Of a DNA stretch of 35,781 nucleotides, positions 25,862-32,741 are shown in pieces. The notes under the pieces are model-generated. The model was not told where the DNA came from and searched no databases. It worked only from the letters and a program-made list of their open reading frames with translations. The position numbers and the translations under genes were made by a program. Position 1 is the stretch's first letter. Every line of letters starts with the position of its first letter. This DNA comes from CBCXVS01 sp965178525 (GTDB lineage Bacteria > Tectomicrobia > Entotheonellia > Entotheonellales > Entotheonellaceae): the NCBI GenBank assembly GCA_965178525.1, contig CBCXVS010000034.1, forward strand, positions 1 to 35,781, written 5' to 3'.

Positions 25862-27418
25862 ATGAAATACGACGTCATGGTGATTGGAGCGGGATCGGCA
25901 GGCAGTGTCATGGCCAACCGTCTGTCCGCCGATCCGAACCGATCCGTGCTGCTGCTCGAAGCCGGACCGGATTACCCGAATTTTGCTCACCTTCCCGACG
26001 ATCTCAAGCTGGGCAACAACGTCTGGCTCTCGGCCTATGGGCCGCACAATTGGGGATACGAGGCGATGGTCACGCCCGAGCAGACGAATCTGACCATCCC
26101 CCGAGGCAAAGCGACTGGGGGGTCCAGCGCGGTCAATGGGCAAGTCCTCTATCGCGGTATCCCGCAGGACTACGATAACTGGGCCTCTTGGGGTAACGAC
26201 GAGTGGTCCTTTCCGCAAGTCCTGCCGTACTTTCGCAAGATGGAAACCGACATGGATTTCGGCGGCGACGACTTCCATGGCTCGGAAGGTCCGGTTCCCG
26301 TACGCCGGTATCCACGGGAGGAATGGCTGCCGCATTCTAATGCCTTTCACCAGGCGTGTGTCACGGCGGGTTTCAACCAGGAACCGGACATGAATCACCC
26401 GGAGGCCACGGGTGTTTCTCCCCGAGCGCGCAATACGCTCGATGGCGTGCGCATCAGCATGGCGCTGGCGTATCTGGATCCGGCACGCCATCGCATGAAC
26501 CTCACGATCCGAGGCGGCGTCACGGTGCGGCGCCTTGTGTTTGAGGGCAAACGGGCCGTTGGCGCCGAAGTCGAGAGTAGCGGAGAGGTGTTTACGGTCG
26601 AGGCGGAGCAGATCGTGTTGAGCAGTGGCGCCATCGGCTCGCCGCACGTGTTATTGCTCTCCGGTGTGGGTCCGGCGGAGCACCTGCGGAGCGTTGGCGT
26701 CAACGTCGTGCACGACCTGCCAGGGGTGGGGCAGAATCTCCGCGACCATCCGCTGGCAACCGTGCTGTTTTTGGCCGCAGGCGAACGGCCCGACGTGCAG
26801 GCACCCGCCATTCAGGTCGGGTTGCGCTACACCGTCGAGGGCTCCTATCTGTCAAACGACATGCAGATTAGCCCCACGCTGTTGACGAGCGAACATCGGC
26901 CGGCCAATGTCGAGATCGCCGATGAGCGCAATTACCTCGGCATCAGCGCCAGTCTGCAGCTGGCTCTGGCCGCTGGCGAGTTGCGGCTCACGTCCACCGA
27001 TCCCCATGTGCAACCTGCTCTCGACTACCGCTTGCTCTCCGATTCCTTTGACCGCGAGCGCATGCGCAAGGCCGTGCGTCTGGCCATCCGCTTGGGCGAG
27101 GACCCGGCGTTCAAGGACATTATTCTCGAACGGGTTAACCCCACCGATGCCGACTTGACGTCGGGCGAGGCGTTGGACGACTGGCTGATGCGGAACGTCG
27201 GCACCTCGCATCACGTGTCCTGTACTTGCAAGATGGGGCCTGCGTCGGATGCCATGGCCGTGGTCAATCAGCACGGCCAGGTGCACGGACTGCAAAACCT
27301 GTGGATTGCCGACGCCTCCGTCATGCCGGATTGCATCCGCGCCAATACCAATGCCACGACGATTATGATCGGCGAGCGCGTGGCGGAATTTTTGCAAGCC
27401 GAGCCATCGACATCATAG
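25862..27418 (+). CDS. GMC-family oxidoreductase (choline dehydrogenase-like)
   Basis: The 518-residue FAD enzyme begins with the dinucleotide fold DVMVIGAGSAGSVMANRLSAD and LLLEAGPDYP. Further GMC landmarks are GKATGGSSAVNGQVLYRG (signature 1), LSSGAIGSPHVLLLSGVGP (signature 2) and the C-terminal catalytic region GTSHHVSCTCKMGP with the active-site His, then ADASVMPDCIRANTNATTIMIGER supplying the second catalytic residue (Asn). Such enzymes oxidise alcohols such as choline, polyethylene glycol or aromatic alcohols; which one is unknown. It is divergent from the acyl-CoA dehydrogenase across a roughly 220-bp promoter region. No betB or betI is adjacent. Confidence 0.92.
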   Translation: MKYDVMVIGAGSAGSVMANRLSADPNRSVLLLEAGPDYPNFAHLPDDLKLGNNVWLSAYGPHNWGYEAMVTPEQTNLTIPRGKATGGSSAVNGQVLYRGIPQDYDNWASWGNDEWSFPQVLPYFRKMETDMDFGGDDFHGSEGPVPVRRYPREEWLPHSNAFHQACVTAGFNQEPDMNHPEATGVSPRARNTLDGVRISMALAYLDPARHRMNLTIRGGVTVRRLVFEGKRAVGAEVESSGEVFTVEAEQIVLSSGAIGSPHVLLLSGVGPAEHLRSVGVNVVHDLPGVGQNLRDHPLATVLFLAAGERPDVQAPAIQVGLRYTVEGSYLSNDMQISPTLLTSEHRPANVEIADERNYLGISASLQLALAAGELRLTSTDPHVQPALDYRLLSDSFDRERMRKAVRLAIRLGEDPAFKDIILERVNPTDADLTSGEALDDWLMRNVGTSHHVSCTCKMGPASDAMAVVNQHGQVHGLQNLWIADASVMPDCIRANTNATTIMIGERVAEFLQAEPSTS

Positions 27419-27671
27419 CGGCGTCGATCGTTTGCCAGCACGAAGTACCGAAACAAAAATGAAACCTCCCCGCAGCAAGCTACGGGGTATCAGAAGGAAG
27501 TTGACGCTCAACTGGCCCGAAGCAAGCCTTCGGGGAATCGCACCCTGCAAGGGATTAAATTTATATTTTTCCCCTGGAGAAATATATAAAAGTCATGATG
27601 CCCAGGTACTTAGCTCAGGGACAATCCCGTGCGCCAACGGCTATGTGGCGCCTCTCGCCACTCATCGCCCC
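27419..27671. other. convergent intergenic region carrying a palindrome pair
   Basis: About 250 bp between the convergent GMC and DUF2461 genes. Its main content is the paired palindrome described separately, followed by an AT-rich run (27560-27590). Frames crossing it read repetitive PRSKLRGI and EASLRGIA words, which are products of the palindromes and not of a real gene. Confidence 0.7.
27468..27535. repeat. paired GCAAGC-loop palindromes (probable dispersed repeat element)
   Basis: Two related hairpins lie 28 bp apart. CCCCGCAGCAAGCTACGGGG (27468-27487) has one internal mismatch. CCCGAAG-CAAGC-CTTCGGG (27516-27534) is perfect, with 7-bp arms. Both have the pattern CCCG-x-AG-CAAGC-x-CGGGG, so they look like two copies of one REP-like palindrome. 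I recall similar palindromes scattered in several bacterial genomes, but they are not shown elsewhere in this window. Confidence 0.75.
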
Positions 27672-28358
27672 TTACCAAGGCAATTCCAGCGCCGTGGTGA
27701 GAAACTGTACCAAGGGCGAAAACCCTCGGCACGTCTCGGTAAACACCGCCATGAAATCCGGCGCACACGCCTGCGCTTCGGCAAACGTCGCATGGGCGAT
27801 AAAATCCTTGCGTTTCAAATCCTCGATGAGCGGATGATCGGCATCGTAGCCGGTCGGGGGGCGCTTGAGCGATTCGCCCGTTAAGACGCCGGGCGCGCGA
27901 AGCGCGTCGGACGAGACGATCTGCTGCCACTGCTTCGGATGTTCCACGATGGCATCGCGAATCTTGGTGAGGGCCGGGCGCCCGGGATGCCAGATACCAC
28001 TGCCCACAAAAATATTGCCGGGCTCCATATGTAGATAAAAACCTGGCGCGTGTACGTCGCGGCCGACGGCGTGGCGAAAATGCGCGCCGGCATTGATCTT
28101 GTACGGACTTTTATCTTTGGAAAAACGTACGTCGCGGTAAATGCGAAATAGCGAGCCGCCATTGGCGCGTGGATCGGCGACAAATTGTTCGCTGATGGTG
28201 CGCAGGGGCTCGCCAAAATCGGCAATAAAGCGCAACATGGGATGACGCACGTGGGCCTCATAGCGTTTTTTGTTGGCTTGAAACCACTCGCGGTTGTTAT
28301 GGTGACGCAGTTCCAGCAAAAATTCGAACAACGACGGCTCAAAGTAGGATGTTGGCAT
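27672..28358 (-). CDS. DUF2461-family protein
   Basis: The 228-residue product matches the conserved DUF2461/TIGR02453 family of unknown function. Visible family motifs are FLLELRHHNNREWFQANKKRYE near the N-terminus, SLFRIYRDVRFSKDKSPYKINAGAHFRH, the GFYLHMEPGNIFVGSGIWHPG strand-turn-strand, and the late GYDADHPLIEDLKRKDF. ATG 28358 (MPTSYFEP) has a GGGGGA about 7 bases upstream; ATG 28364 is only 6 bases further up and overlaps that site. Intact. It is divergent from the second Uma2 gene. Confidence 0.9.
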   Translation of the reverse strand: MPTSYFEPSLFEFLLELRHHNNREWFQANKKRYEAHVRHPMLRFIADFGEPLRTISEQFVADPRANGGSLFRIYRDVRFSKDKSPYKINAGAHFRHAVGRDVHAPGFYLHMEPGNIFVGSGIWHPGRPALTKIRDAIVEHPKQWQQIVSSDALRAPGVLTGESLKRPPTGYDADHPLIEDLKRKDFIAHATFAEAQACAPDFMAVFTETCRGFSPLVQFLTTALELPW

Positions 28359-28458
28359 GGTCATCCCCCGCATGGGTGGGGTGGTTCGATAACACATAGT
28401 GAACGCATGTGCACCTTATGATAACATAATTACGAGCATCATTCGAAAGGCACACCGT

Positions 28459-29022
28459 ATGGCCATCCATCCCAGATTGACACCTGAGGAATATCTTGCC
28501 TTCGAGCGCTCGCAAACCGATGCCAAACACGACTATCTCGACGGTGAGATCATGGCGATGACCGGGGCGAGTGAGGCACACAATTTAATCACCTGGAATG
28601 TGCTTGCCAGTCTGCATGTCCAAATGCGAGGGCGATCTTGCCGATCCTACGGTAGCGATATGCGCGTCAAAATTCCTGCAACCGGACTCTACACCTATCC
28701 GGACATCTCGGCGCTTTGCGGCGAGCCCGAGTTTGCAGACGATGTCTTGGACACGCTGCTGAATCCCAGTGTCATCATTGAAGTCCTCTCGCCCTCGACT
28801 GAGGCGTACAATCGCGGGGCCAAGTTTGCGCATTACCGCCGTATCGAGAGCTTGCAGGCCTACGTGCTCATTTCCCAGGATACACCTCATATTGAGCTGT
28901 TCGAACGCCAGGCCGATGGCCGATGGCTACTGAGTGAAGCCACCGAGCTCACGGCGACGGTAGCGCTCGAGGCCATCGGATGCGAGCTCGCGCTTGGAAT
29001 CGTTTACGAACGTGTGTTTTAA
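28459..29022 (+). CDS. Uma2 family (PD-(D/E)XK-like) protein
   Basis: The 187-residue product is a typical Uma2/DUF820 protein. It starts MAIHPRLTPEEYLAFERSQ, then KHDYLDGEIMAMTGAS, the active-site-like TYPDISALCG Asp, and the VIIEVLSPSTEAYNRGAKFAHYRRI segment with Glu and the conserved Lys-like helix. Length is standard and there is no coiled-coil tail, unlike the copy at 22595-23368. ATG 28459 has an AAAGG 8 bases upstream; an in-frame upstream start at 28399 adds 20 unconserved residues. Multi-copy Uma2 genes are a frequent feature of cyanobacterial and related genomes. Confidence 0.9.
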   Translation: MAIHPRLTPEEYLAFERSQTDAKHDYLDGEIMAMTGASEAHNLITWNVLASLHVQMRGRSCRSYGSDMRVKIPATGLYTYPDISALCGEPEFADDVLDTLLNPSVIIEVLSPSTEAYNRGAKFAHYRRIESLQAYVLISQDTPHIELFERQADGRWLLSEATELTATVALEAIGCELALGIVYERVF

Positions 29023-29044
29023 ATGGGAGGCAACTCACAGAAAA

Positions 29045-29112
29045 GTGGGGGCAGGTCTAGAAACGTCGCACCTTCACGACATACCGTGCATCCGTGCTAG
29101 ACCTGCTCCCAC
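29045..29112. repeat. long imperfect inverted repeat between convergent genes
   Basis: GTGGGGGCAGGTCTAG (29045-29060) pairs with CTAGACCTGCTCCCAC (29097-29112) with one mismatch, separated by a 36-base spacer. It lies between the 3' ends of the Uma2 gene and the membrane-protein gene. It may work as a bidirectional terminator structure or be a small mobile palindrome; no T-run is seen. Confidence 0.65.
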
Positions 29113-29115
29113 AGC

Positions 29116-29703
29116 TCATGGGGTAAACGGGGTGCGGTGCGGCTCTGTCATGACCCGTAGAGCAGCCTCGGCAGCACGATGGGCCCGAGCAAAATGCTCG
29201 CGGCGGCCCTGCGGGTCAGGCGCATCTTGCGCGGTGCTGGGCGCCGCGCCACGTGGGTAGGGAAGATAGACAAAGAGCGCCTGCGGCAGGAAAAACGACC
29301 ACACGGTGAGCCAGAGGCTACGGGTCAGGACCGCCGCCGTCAGGGCGCACGCCAGGCTGAACAGACATAGGACGCCGTCCAACATCGAGGCCGTCAACCG
29401 ACGATGGGTGAGAAGCGAGCGCACCGTCCAGATCAGTCCAACGGCAAGCATCACCGTCAACGGTAGGGACACGCCCCACACACTGGCGCCGCAGAGGATG
29501 GCGAAACAGCCGATGCCTAGGGTGGCCCGGCCAAGCGGTGAGGTGCTGTTGGCCAACAGATAGACGATATATCCAAACGCCAACACCGCCAACACCACGT
29601 GGTTGGACAAGCCCAGCCCGCTGAGGGCCATCTGCACGGGCAAACTTGCGAGACTCAAGCCGCAGGCGATCAGGATGCCCTGGAAAAGATTGGTTTTGAT
29701 CAT
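29116..29703 (-). CDS. multi-span membrane protein of the VWA/PspA operon
   Basis: The 195-residue product has about five or six hydrophobic segments covering residues 8-150 (LFQGILIACGLSLAS, HVVLAVLAFGYIVYLL, ATLGIGCFAILCGAS, VMLAVGLIWTV and two more) and a cytoplasmic Pro/Arg-rich tail with RREHFARAHRAAEAALRV. I do not recognise the family. It starts 3 bp after the TAG of the PspA-like gene, so the two are translated together. Its place in the operon suggests a membrane partner for the PspA-like protein, as inner-membrane anchors act in other Psp systems. Confidence 0.75.
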   Translation of the reverse strand: MIKTNLFQGILIACGLSLASLPVQMALSGLGLSNHVVLAVLAFGYIVYLLANSTSPLGRATLGIGCFAILCGASVWGVSLPLTVMLAVGLIWTVRSLLTHRRLTASMLDGVLCLFSLACALTAAVLTRSLWLTVWSFFLPQALFVYLPYPRGAAPSTAQDAPDPQGRREHFARAHRAAEAALRVMTEPHRTPFTP

Positions 29704-29706
29704 GCC

Positions 29707-30264
29707 CTAAGCCCTTCCTTCGGCACTGGCTCGTTGGCGTTTTTCATGCAACAGCGCCACGTCCACCTCCTTCTCCGACACGGTGAAGGGGCTGTTTTCA
29801 ACGCGACAGAAGGAGGCGCGAGCGCTGGCCGTATGAGTCTCGTCGACCAGCAGTTGCATCTTTTCCACAATGGCGTTGAGCTGTTCTTTTTGCTCACGTA
29901 GGGTCTGCTCGCGCGTGTCTTTTTCAGCAGCGATATCCGTTGCCGTCCGCCTGGCGGTTTGCAGGCGTTTGTCGACTTCCAGTTTTTTGCGGATGAAGGT
30001 CCGGGCGAGCGTCTCATTTCCCTCCGCAAAACAGATGTCGATCTGACCATCGAGTTCTGCGATTTTCTGTTCCAACTGCTCGATTAAGGCGTGCAGCCGG
30101 TCGGCCTTCCGCACCCGTTCTTTTAGAACACGCTCGCCGTGCTCGATCTCGGCTTCCATATCCCTGACGGCTTGCTTTAAGACCGCTTCGGGCTCCTCCA
30201 GCCAATCCAAAACGCCATGCGCATCGGCTTTCAACAATCTGGCCATTCGCAGGATTAAGGTCAT
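29707..30264 (-). CDS. PspA/IM30-family coiled-coil protein
   Basis: The 185-residue product is almost entirely helical. It opens MTLILRMARLLKADAHGVLDWLEEPEAVLKQAVRDMEAEI, corresponding to the PspA membrane-binding helix and first hairpin, followed by long heptad stretches (LHALIEQLEQKIAELDGQI, TFIRKKLEVDKRLQTARRTA). PspA/Vipp1 proteins form membrane-binding ESCRT-III-like assemblies that protect the cell envelope. It is shorter than a typical 220-residue PspA and lacks the last part of the family. ATG 30264 has an AAGGAG 8 bases upstream. It lies 44 bp after the VWA gene and 3 bp before the membrane-protein gene. Confidence 0.78.
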   Translation of the reverse strand: MTLILRMARLLKADAHGVLDWLEEPEAVLKQAVRDMEAEIEHGERVLKERVRKADRLHALIEQLEQKIAELDGQIDICFAEGNETLARTFIRKKLEVDKRLQTARRTATDIAAEKDTREQTLREQKEQLNAIVEKMQLLVDETHTASARASFCRVENSPFTVSEKEVDVALLHEKRQRASAEGRA

Positions 30265-30308
30265 ATCGAAGCTCCTTCTCTCGGTTTGGTCACCATGATG
30301 CGTGTCCG

Positions 30309-31796
30309 TTACTGGCGTTGCTCTTTGCGGCCCAGGTACTGCATCTTCTTTGAAAAACGGTTTTGCTTCACGCTCTGTTCCGCTGGGGCGCCACGAAACG
30401 ATTCGTTCAGCTCGGTTTCCATCTGCGCCATATCTTTTTTCAGCGCTGGACTTTGGAGACTCAGCCCACTGCGTGCTTCGGCATCGTGAAGCTGGCGGCG
30501 ATAATCATCAACGACTTCTTGCGCTTTATCTTTCTCGCCAGCTTTGACCCAGTGGTAAAACTGCTGCCGCATGCGGCCGAGGTTGTTTTGCAGCCAGCTT
30601 TTGCGGTAGACCTGCGTGTCGATCGACGCCACTGCTTCCGGCTTTTTCGCCGGCTCCACAACGGCATAGGCAAGCTGCTGAGGCTTCACGGTGGCCGGCG
30701 TTGCGGCGCGATCGCGGTTGACGTGTAAGGCAATCGTCCCCAAGGTAAAATCGCCAGCCGCCGCGGTTGGAGCCTTGAGCGTTACGATTAGACGCTTGTG
30801 CGCCCCCCACAACAACTATCCGGTTTTGATGCGTACGGACGCCATATCCCCATCAGCCGTTTGCACCGGATAGCCTGCCGCATCCTCCAGCTTGACGCCG
30901 TCAGGTAAGTGCAGCCGAAGTTCACTACTCTCGGCATAAATCCGTCGGGTATCGTCAAGGTCTTTGGCCAGAATATGGCCGAGCGTTTCCAGATGTTCCA
31001 GATAGGAATAGTTTCCCATGCCGTGATCCGCCAGGGTTGCCATGAGTGATTCGTTAAAGCCAAGTCCCATGCCGATGGTGGACAGAACGATAGGCTGGTC
31101 ACTGATCTCGCTCGCCAGCCGGGCCAAGGCGTTGGGGTCGGTGATCCCGGTGTTGGTCTCGCCATCCGATAATAACAACATTTTTTTCACGCGTTGCGAA
31201 GGGCTATTTTCCATCAAGGTCTTGGCGTGTAGGAGGCCATCGCCAATATTCGTGGCCGACCCCACGGTCATGTTTTGCACCACATGCGTCAACCGTTGCC
31301 GCGCCGCGGGCGTGACGGCGACCAACTCGGAATAGACGGCCGCATACCGGTCGAAGGCCACTAGACCCAGACGATCCGACGCATCGAGCTGGCTGAGCAA
31401 TTCCAATACTGCGGCTTTGGCATACGGCCACTTATTCGCGGCCATCATGGACGGACTACGATCCAGCACCACCACGATATCCGTCGCGGTTTTACCGAAT
31501 GGACAGGTGCGCATCTCCGGGGTTTGGATATGGAGATTGACATACACCGTGCCATCTTGTCCTTGCACCAGCTTGGTTTGGGACAGCTCAGCGTGTAGAC
31601 TCACATCGGATACGGCCGCCGCGGCGCCACGGTTGTCAGGCTCCATCAGCGGCCGGGCATGCGCCTGTCTCATCCCACCCGTCAGCCCATGGGGCGAGAT
31701 CACGTGCAAGCCAACGAGCAGTATCGTCATGAGAGCCAGCACGGCAAATACGGTCAACTGCGGGTGATAGGCGACGAAGGATTTTAAGGGGGCCAT
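30309..31796 (-). pseudogene. VWA-domain protein interrupted by TAG
   Basis: ATG 31796 has a TAAGGAG site 6 bases upstream and starts an inner-membrane-anchored protein (helix at residues about 12-32). The VWA domain (about 104-285) has the MIDAS DRSPSM, the Thr in SATNIGDGL and LLLSDGETN, so metal-dependent adhesion is expected. At 30816-30818 (codon 327) a TAG follows RIKTG; the same frame continues LLWGAHKRLIVTLKAPTAA and then a basic coiled-coil C-terminal part (QNNLGRMRQQFYHWVKAG) for another 165 residues. A CAG-to-TAG change fits best. The truncated protein keeps the whole VWA domain. It leads a VWA - PspA-like - membrane-protein operon and is divergent from the two-component genes. Confidence 0.85.
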
Positions 31797-31902
31797 GAGT
31801 AACTCCTTAGCTATGAGATGGTGTACGATGGAGCGCCACGACAATGTGCTCCGCTTGTCGTACCAATGTAAGCGGCATCGAGGATTTATGTTAGACATGA
31901 AT

Positions 31903-31942
31903 ATGTAAAAACAACCCGCGCTTTTTTACATTTGATTTACAT
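31903..31942. promoter_or_regulatory. phased TTTACAT boxes in the divergent promoter region
   Basis: TTTACAT occurs at 31925-31931 and 31936-31942, an exact 11-bp period, and its complement ATGTAAA is at 31903-31909. OmpR-family regulators bind direct repeats with an 11-bp spacing, and the adjacent gene encodes such a regulator. The boxes lie between the VWA operon and the response regulator gene, so they could serve autoregulation and control of both operons. Confidence 0.5.
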
Positions 31943-31962
31943 AGATCATCACGGGCGTAAGC

Positions 31963-31968
31963 TATAAT
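31963..31968 (+). promoter_or_regulatory. candidate -10 element for the response regulator gene
   Basis: A perfect TATAAT lies 45 bases upstream of the ATG at 32013 and downstream of the TTTACAT boxes. No good -35 hexamer is 17 bases upstream, consistent with an activator-dependent promoter in which the bound regulator replaces the -35 contact. Confidence 0.45.
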
Positions 31969-32012
31969 GAGGCCAACGTATGGGCCATCATGATTCGCGG
32001 ATAGGGGTTCAC

Positions 32013-32741
32013 ATGCAGCCAAAACGCAAGCTCTTAATCGTTGAAGGCGAAGACGCGATCTTACAGGGATTAATCGACCTATTCGTGTTCCACGGCTACG
32101 ATGTCGACGCCACGCGCGATGGGGCTGAAGCCCTGACGATGGCGGCTGGCGGACGCTACGATCTCATCATTCTCGACGTTATGCTGCCCTCGGCTGACGG
32201 CTTTGCCGTGTGCAATGACATTCGTCAGAACGACCGGGATCAACCTATCATCATGCTCACCGCCAAGACGACGGAGGACGACATTCTGTGGGGGCTGACC
32301 TTGGGCGCGGACGACTATATCTCCAAGCCCTTTTCGGTGCGAGAATTGGTGCTCAGAGTCGAGGCCGTTCTGCGCCGTTCACAAAAATTACGGCGGCAGG
32401 AAAGTCAGTTTACGGTCGGGCGTGGCTTGTGCATCGATGTGCGGAATTTGGTCGGGCGCTCGACGCCTGCATGGCCATCTCACCCCGATGACGACATCAT
32501 CTTTACCCGCCGGGAAATCGACATCCTGCACTATCTCCGGCAGCATACCGACCGGCCCGTGCCGCGCGAGGAACTCCTGGCCGAAGTGTGGGGCTATACT
32601 CAGGCGGACACCATCGAGACCCGTACGGTCGACATTCATATTGCAAAACTCCGGCGCAAAATCGAAGCCGATCCGAAAAACCCGGAATTCCTGCTCACCA
32701 TCCGCGGCGAAGGCTACAAGCTACGCGAGGGGCCGACGTGA
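32013..32741 (+). CDS. OmpR-family response regulator
   Basis: The 242-residue product has a receiver domain (about 1-120) with LIVEGEDAI at the acidic pocket, the phospho-acceptor Asp in IILDVMLPS, the switch Thr/Lys in MLTAKT and YISKPFSVREL, and a winged-helix DNA-binding domain (about 140-240, FTRREIDILHYL, VDIHIAKLRRKI, IRGEGYKL). The consensus acidic pair E-D is E-G here, so one Mg2+-coordinating Asp is missing, which should weaken phosphorylation. ATG 32013 is preferred over the upstream ATG at 31980 because it begins the receiver strand. It probably acts with the kinase that overlaps its stop codon. Confidence 0.92.
   Translation: MQPKRKLLIVEGEDAILQGLIDLFVFHGYDVDATRDGAEALTMAAGGRYDLIILDVMLPSADGFAVCNDIRQNDRDQPIIMLTAKTTEDDILWGLTLGADDYISKPFSVRELVLRVEAVLRRSQKLRRQESQFTVGRGLCIDVRNLVGRSTPAWPSHPDDDIIFTRREIDILHYLRQHTDRPVPREELLAEVWGYTQADTIETRTVDIHIAKLRRKIEADPKNPEFLLTIRGEGYKLREGPT

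Noticed and set aside
27432..27884. A 150-codon plus-strand frame through the GMC/DUF2461 gap
   Set aside because: Its first part is made of palindrome-derived words (SKLRGI, ASLRGI) and the rest is antisense to the DUF2461 gene.
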